Below are positions 28,015 through 32,094 of a DNA stretch of 32,094 bases, piece after piece. The notes beneath the pieces are model-generated. The model was not told where the DNA came from. It worked only from the letters and a program-made list of their open reading frames with translations, and made no database searches. The stretch's first letter is position 1. Each line of letters opens with the position of its first letter. Both the position numbers and the translations under genes were made by a program. The DNA is from Chara braunii (taxonomy: Eukaryota; Streptophyta; Charophyceae; Charales; Characeae): the NCBI GenBank assembly GCA_003427395.1, contig BFEA01000163.1, positions 951,674 to 983,767 of the forward strand, read 5' to 3'.

Positions 28015-28041
28015 GCGGATACCCTTGTAAGGGTATTCACA
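28015..28041 (+). other. Conserved leader/gag-start hairpin, copy 3
   Basis: GCGGATACCCTT and AAGGGTATTCAC separated by GT; the inner 10 positions and the outermost G-C pair, with one mismatch near the base. Confidence 0.7.
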
Positions 28042-28079
28042 CCGACAACGTGGGGAATACATCATTTGATATTTCGTTT

Positions 28080-28445
28080 TTTGTACCGCTAAAAATATAA
28101 ATAAATCGAATCGGCTGACAAAAAAAAATAATGATGAAAATTAAAAATAAAACATCTTTCACGCCGTGATAGTTGTGTGATACATTCTCGAAAGTACTAG
28201 TGTGAGTAAGCCGTGAATGAGATCGTCTGTCTGAGGGAAAACAAAAGAAGAAGGAAAAAAATAAAAACATGTCTTACGACGTGATTGCAATCAGATACAT
28301 TTTTTTACCAGTGTGAGCATAACCCCCTCGCACGAAGCAAAAAGAATAACGAAGATAAGATGAAAAAAAATAAATCAACAACAAATACGTAGCCGTGATA
28401 GTGACCAAATACATAACTGAAAGTACAAGTGATATTGTCCTTTGG
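28080..28445. repeat. 115-bp tandem repeat, three units
   Basis: CGTGAT occurs at 28165, 28280 and 28394 (115 and 114 bp apart), each followed by GATACAT/AATACAT, a GAAAGTA-like word and AGTGTGAG/AAGTGATA, and each preceded by A-rich sequence. Two relatives lie at 4190-4440. Confidence 0.7.
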
Positions 28446-28469
28446 CTACAACATAATTTTTTTTCTGAA

Positions 28470-28900
28470 TTAAATAATCATTCTATACTAAAATTACATT
28501 CTAAATTTTAAATTTTCATTCCATCTTAAAAAATGTCATTCCAATTTTAAAAATTTTCGTCTTATTTAAAATTTTTCCTTCCTCGAATGGGGTATCCCTT
28601 CTTATTTGAACTGAATGTTAGAGATGGAATGAAAGTCTGGATGAGTTCAATAAATATTTTAATTGGACTGTCGTTCTAAGTAAGGATTTTCAGTCATAAA
28701 TAAGGTCATCCAATCTAAATTAGAAGATATTTGTTGTAGTAGAACGAAAGTTTAATTAAAATATTTCATAAACTCATCCAGACTTTCATTCCATCTTGAA
28801 CAAATAGATGTAGTTGGAAGGAAAAACCCATGTTTAGACGGAAACTTATCAAATAAAACTGGAAATTTTAGAATTGGACGAACATTGGAATGATAATTCA
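28470..28900. mobile_element. MITE-like long inverted repeat element
   Basis: The 56-bp arms 28623-28678 and 28740-28795 are reverse complements with about six mismatches (GATGGAATGAAAGTCTGGAT reads identically in both). Farther out, weaker complementarity continues (ATCATTC at about 28477 and GAATGAT at about 28888). It is AT-rich with no open frame. Terminal boundaries and target duplication are uncertain. Confidence 0.7.
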
Positions 28901-29510
28901 TATATATGAAGGATTTTTCTTTTATGGAATGTTTTTTCAACTTTCATTTTTCGTGGGAATTTTTTTGTTGTATGGGTTCCTCGAAATCAATAGTCTCGAA
29001 GTACACAATTTTTTTTTCCCCACCCCTCCTTATAGTAGACCAACAGGGCCTGAATGTTTTTTTTTTGTAGGTTTTTAAGTAGTCGGAGACTGACCTTATG
29101 TTGGACCCTCAAAAGTTGCAGATGAGGTCATTTTCCAAACGGGGCTACAATTTTGAAAGGTAGTGGTATGTTTTTCGTCATTTGCTCTCGTTCATATTTA
29201 TTAACAATTGTGGCAGATGATGAGTAGTGCAACTACCAGTAAACCCTAAAACCTTGCTACTATAGTGTGACCGCACGATCACAAAACGAGAAAGTTGTGA
29301 GTGCATCGTCCCTAAGAAGTTAAGAAGATTCATCCCCTTACATTGGATATTAACGATTGTATTTTGTCACCATCTGCAAAAAAATGTGCTCACATTTTTT
29401 TTCTTTCGTAAGTGGTGTGGCGAGGTCCTTAACCACCGAACGTTTCGCAAGGGATAAGTGTATTGCATTACGTTTTTTTCCCCTCTCCCTCCTCCCCCCT
29501 TGTTTTCTAT
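28901..29510. other. No recognised gene; possible stray hairpin unit
   Basis: ACTGACCTTATGTTGGACCC followed by TCAAAAGTTG at about 29088-29117 resembles a single degraded unit of the 20788-22392 array. Otherwise the segment holds T-rich runs and nothing coding. Confidence 0.3.
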
Positions 29511-30357
29511 TTTTCCTTTTTTTTTAGGAAAAATTTGGTGAAATAATCCAACAGGTTTGATAATTTTGTTAAATACCCATAAAACGGAGAAGTACGCTGA
29601 AATGCCCTAAACTTCTGCATCTACCCCTGTCCCACTGACAAATTTGCCATATGCTGTAGCCCTGGGCTACAATGGTCGTACGTTTCTTTTGCCATCTACA
29701 AGGTCCAACGACCATAAATACCTAGCTCAGTTGGTAAGACACACAAGTGATATTCATGAGGTCTTGAGTTCAATTCCCATTGGCCTGGTGGACCTTTGTG
29801 GACAAGTTTGATGCTTGGTACGTGGAGATAGGTCGTTGGTCCCCCCGAGTGACATTTAGCAGAAACTGTTGATGTTCATAGGGGAAGGGGACTGGAGGGG
29901 AGGCATAACGACTGATCCATCAAAGAAACTCGGTCCAGATGCTACCGGATGACCCCTGATCGATATCGTCCACCTGCTGTAGCAGGTATCACACCTACTG
30001 GGTTCAACTCCCGCATGTTCCCTCATTGGAGGTTTGAGTTGTGGCTGCTACGAGGTTCCCCGTAATCTATAATCAAAATTAAAAAATAATGAAAAGGGTC
30101 TTGTCCATGTTTGACAGGTAATTGAATTGGTTAGGCTTAAACCACTAGTATAGTGGACCTTGGGTGGGCCTCCGACGTTTTCGGATGGCCGAAATGAAAT
30201 GACTGTCGTCGATCAGATTTATCAATGGCGGCCGTCGTCGGCCCCAACCTCCGAATTTTCAGGAGTTTGGAAAAACCATAATTTCCCAACACTGGCGAGG
30301 TACTAGTGGTTTAAAAACACTGCCTTAAAAAAGAAAAAAAAGGAATACCGGGGCATA
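29511..30357. other. Anonymous sequence with pieces of a foldback-type element
   Basis: AAATACCCATAAAAC, GAAATGCCCTAAAC and GCATCTACCCCTGTCCC at about 29569-29635 resemble, in reverse, the GGGGTATATGCAAA repeats at 30358-30441. These may be the two ends of one eroded foldback element of about 900 bp. It contains a tRNA-like module (29716-29785) and an ACCTGCT/AGCAGGT hairpin (29972-29987) followed by a lone B-box-like GGGTTCAACTCCC (30000). Confidence 0.35.
29716..29785 (+). repeat. tRNA-derived module of a second type
   Basis: A-box CTAGCTCAGTTGGTAAGAC and B-box GAGTTCAATTCCC about 30 nt apart, with GATATTCATGAGGTC between. It lacks the GAACTGTTGAAAT word of the LTR modules, so it derives from a different tRNA or SINE. 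No good acceptor stem; not called as a tRNA gene. Confidence 0.5.
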
Positions 30358-30441
30358 TAGACAAGTTTCCCAAGGCCCAGTAGGGGTATATGCAAAGAAT
30401 GACATGTCTTATTGGCAAGTGGGGTATTTCGCAACGTTTAA
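30358..30441. repeat. 84-bp direct repeat, left copy
   Basis: Begins TAGACAAGTTTCCC and ends CGCAACGTTTAA. About 90% identical to 30831-30913; the pair brackets the RT fragment. Confidence 0.85.
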
Positions 30442-30450
30442 CTACTGTCA

Positions 30451-30830
30451 TAGCGACATTTGGAGCCCGATCCCCCTGACCCTTCCTCCATTTTCGCGGC
30501 TCCCATCTCCACATCCACCCCTCAACTGACGAACACCCCTTCAACATCCCAGGTTCCTCCGCCGTCGATTGGCGAGTCCACACATACGTCTCATGCTGAC
30601 GCAGACGCTGAGGAACTCAAACGGTTCACGGCCGACTTAAAACCCGCTGTTCGTGACCTGGTTCGAGAGTACCTTGACGTTTTTCTCCCGTATTTTTCAT
30701 ACAGCAGGATCCCTCCGATGCGCAGTGTTGAGCATTCTATCCAGCTTGTGCCTGACTATTGTGACCACCATCAAGCAACCTACCGACTCTCGATCCCAAA
30801 GGTGGTGAAATTCAAACATCAACTTGAGGA
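30451..30830 (+). pseudogene. Ty3/Gypsy reverse transcriptase N-terminal fragment
   Basis: The open frame has a Pro/Ser/Thr-rich start followed, at about codons 60-125, by VREYLDVF, IPPMRSVEHSIQLVPDY and YRLSIPKVVKFKHQLED. This is the order that opens Gypsy reverse transcriptases: acidic-hydrophobic DVF, then PPxRxVEHxIxLxP, then YRLS and a helix leading to the polymerase fingers. The catalytic YxDD region is missing because the fragment stops at the direct repeat at 30831. An intact enzyme would copy the element RNA in the particle. The fragment is on the + strand and unlinked to the gag-protease element at 13369-16720. There is no ATG start in the frame. Confidence 0.75.
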
Positions 30831-30913
30831 TAGACAAGTTTCCTAGGGCCGGTAGGGGTATATGCAAAATATGACATGTCCCATTGGCAAGCGGGGTATT
30901 TCGCAACGTTTAA
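30831..30913. repeat. 84-bp direct repeat, right copy
   Basis: Right partner of 30358-30441, offset 473 bp, with one small gap and a few substitutions. Confidence 0.85.
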
Positions 30914-30984
30914 GTAGAGGCATTTCACCATACCTATGCCTCGAAATACCCCAACTTTCAGGGTCATTTCCACAATTTTCCCTT

Positions 30985-31176
30985 TCTTTTGACAAATGTG
31001 GAAAAGACGAACACCACTCTCGAAATGTGGAAAAGACAAACATGTGGGGGGTGCATCTGGCCATGGTCCTCTCTCGAAATGTGGAGAAAACAAACATGTG
31101 GGGGTTGCATCTGGCCATGGTCTAGCCGGAACTTCGTTCTCATTTTGCACATTTCGAGAGTGGTGTGGCGATGCCC
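30985..31176. mobile_element. Rearranged MITE copy
   Basis: Three partial left ends occur in a row: GACAAATGTGGAAAAGACGA (about 30991), CACCACTCTCGAAATGTGG (31012) and CTCTCGAAATGTGGAGAAAA (about 31070). The last two are each followed by GCATCTGGCCATGGTC, and a single intact right end (CACATTTCGAGAGTGGTGTG) occupies 31148-31176. It is the same family as 31210-31334 with its left part duplicated. Confidence 0.75.
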
Positions 31177-31209
31177 ACTATCATCGAACTGACCGGCCCT
31201 AAGTAGTAT

Positions 31210-31334
31210 GGGCCTCGCCACACCACTCTCGAAATGTGAGAAAAAAGACAAAAATGTGGCGGGTGCATCTGGCCATGTTATAGCGGGAAGTTCATTCTCA
31301 TTTTGCACATTTCCAGAGTGGTGTGGCTATGCCC
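31210..31334. mobile_element. 125-bp MITE with 29-bp terminal inverted repeats
   Basis: The left end reads GGGCCTCGCCACACCACTCT then CGAAATGTG; the reverse complement of the right end reads GGGCATAGCCACACCACTCT then GGAAATGTG. That is 26 matches in 29. TAT flanks both sides (207-209 and 335-337 of this kilobase), a possible 3-bp target duplication. The interior shares GCATCTGGCCATG and TTCTCATTTTGCACA with the rearranged neighbour. No open frame for a transposase. Confidence 0.8.
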
Positions 31335-31480
31335 TATTTCACTCATCTGCTTGTCGCGGAGTTCGAACTCGGCTCTGCATTGCAACAGTTCAGGAGGTAC
31401 ACTACCTGAGCTAGGCCAGTTGGTAACGTTGTCGTTCTTGCAATAGCTACCGGTCATCATCCGGCATCTCGGATGAGGAA
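31335..31480 (+). mobile_element. Gypsy LTR fragment with tRNA-like module
   Basis: On the minus strand the module reads GGCCTAGCTCAGGTAGTGTA, GAACTGTTGCAATGCAGAGC and GAGTTCGAACTCCG (31350-31420). This is the LTR-type module in its usual antisense orientation, with little LTR sequence left around it. Confidence 0.5.
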
Positions 31481-31706
31481 GGCGTGTTTGGCTGAAGAAG
31501 ATTAGCATGACGATGAGGATGGCTCCATGGCAGTGGTGGAAGTAATGGGAGATCGAGGTCGGCGTCCTCCTCCCTCCTCTCCCTGCTGCTCCTCCGCCTC
31601 GTCATCATTCCGTCAGTATTATCGACAGCACCGCCGCCATGCTAACGCGGATGAAGGTGTTGCCCAGCGTAGCTCAGCTATTGGCCAGGAGGTATCTTGG
31701 AGATGC

Positions 31707-31763
31707 GCCACGTGTCGCCACCACCTGTCGACATCGTGGATATGGCGGTGTGCGCCACGTGTC
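31707..31763. promoter_or_regulatory. Two perfect G-boxes, 47 bp apart
   Basis: GCCACGTGTC occurs at 31707-31716 and 31754-31763, both within a longer repeated GCGCCACGTGTCG. CCACGTGTC is the classic plant G-box/ABRE core bound by bZIP and bHLH factors. It could be regulatory for the segment that follows or be a chance duplicate. Confidence 0.4.
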
Positions 31764-31904
31764 GACATCGCGAATTCGCGTCTGGTTGGCGCGGCAATTT
31801 GGGGCCACCGTCGATGAGAATCACGACAGCAGCAGCCCAATTAGCGCTGTCGTCATCAATCCAGTCCTCCAGAGCGCAATCAGCCCAGATCCCGTCAATT
31901 CTCA

Positions 31905-32094
31905 AGGTTATCCTCTCATCATTCCCTCTCCCTCTCTTACTCCTCCTCCTCTCCTTCCTTTTCCATCCCTCCCCCCCCCCTCGCCTCCTCTCTCCCTCTT
32001 TCTCTCGGTTCTCCCGTCCTCTTCCCTTCTTTCAGTTCCCTTCCTCCATGGATTGCTTCGTCCTCTTTCATCTTCTCTTTCCTTCCTCTCTCCT
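31905..32094 (+). other. Polypyrimidine tract and possible gene start
   Basis: Almost pure C/T from about 31905 to 32094. The only well-placed start is ATG at 32048 (CTCCATGGATTG, a good context), open to the window end with residues MDCFVLFHLLFPSS. A pyrimidine-rich leader before an ATG is common in plant genes, but the same pattern arises in plain CT-rich repeat DNA. The gene, if any, lies outside the window. Confidence 0.25.

Larger units (their letters stand above)
27100..28060 (+). mobile_element. Gypsy LTR copy 3, right part, plus leader
   Basis: GAGGGGGATAGCCCCGCCGG (about 27158), CCTCAACCCCT, CTCCATCACTCCTTCGTCG, a TATA box (27323-27329), CAAAAATCAAAGGTTGACCG (about 27787) and the GCGGATACCC hairpin (28015-28041) follow in the same order as in copy 1 and the minus-strand element. 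The last part is open as FSVICKKWGGYPCKGI, matching the gag N-terminus at 15548, and then diverges at about 28060. Confidence 0.7.

Noticed and set aside
29716-29785. Functional tRNA gene
   Set aside because: A and B boxes are present, but the T stem has mismatches and no acceptor stem pairs. Kept only as a tRNA-derived module.
30964-31308. Overlapping small proteins on both strands
   Set aside because: They are translations of the MITE repeats; repeated peptides reflect the DNA repeats.

Overview
This window looks like repeat-saturated nuclear DNA of a plant or streptophyte alga. It has long CT/GA microsatellites, a 475-base assembly gap, decayed Ty3/Gypsy retrotransposon pieces, foldback and MITE-like elements, tRNA-derived modules, and no complete, undamaged protein-coding gene. 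From memory, the Gypsy gag-protease region (a CCHC knuckle, a long acidic linker, then the protease) resembles gag-pol polyproteins of the charophyte alga Chara. I could not check this, so the lineage is a guess. No rRNA gene, functional tRNA gene or CRISPR array was seen.

Layout. 1-3700: microsatellites, two adjacent copies of a structured dispersed repeat (called D here, 1491-2540) and a degenerate CGTTGCA-rich repeat (3125-3380). 3700-9900: LTR fragments of one Gypsy family, mostly anonymous sequence, and a + strand LTR plus leader (about 7930-9370). 9905-12749: a decayed, apparently spliced + strand gene of unknown family that contains two tandem paralogous units. 13020-16720: a third D copy, then a truncated minus-strand Gypsy element carrying LTR, leader, gag, CCHC knuckle and protease but no reverse transcriptase. 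17150-19200: LTR fragment, the CT-gap-GA block and minisatellites. 19200-24110: a hairpin-rich zone centred on a 1.6 kb array of about 60-bp hairpin units (20788-22392). 24320-24920: a fourth D copy ending in an Asp/His-rich reading frame. 25600-28060: another + strand LTR and leader, interrupted by a 606-bp foldback element. 28080-28900: a 115-bp tandem repeat and a long-inverted-repeat MITE. 29500-31340: a tRNA-like module, a Gypsy reverse-transcriptase fragment between direct repeats, and MITEs with 29-bp terminal inverted repeats. 31700-32094: two perfect G-boxes followed by a polypyrimidine tract and an ATG, possibly a promoter and leader of a gene that starts at the window edge.

The strongest candidate for something undescribed is the array at 20788-22392. 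Each unit is an inverted repeat around the same loop (TAAGT). The arms differ strongly between unit types yet stay complementary, including paired replacements, and the ordered set of six types recurs as a higher-order repeat of about 382 bp. Other structured signals are a 12-bp hairpin kept in three Gypsy leaders by wobble changes, stems kept across the D copies, and a tRNA-like module carried antisense inside the Gypsy LTR.
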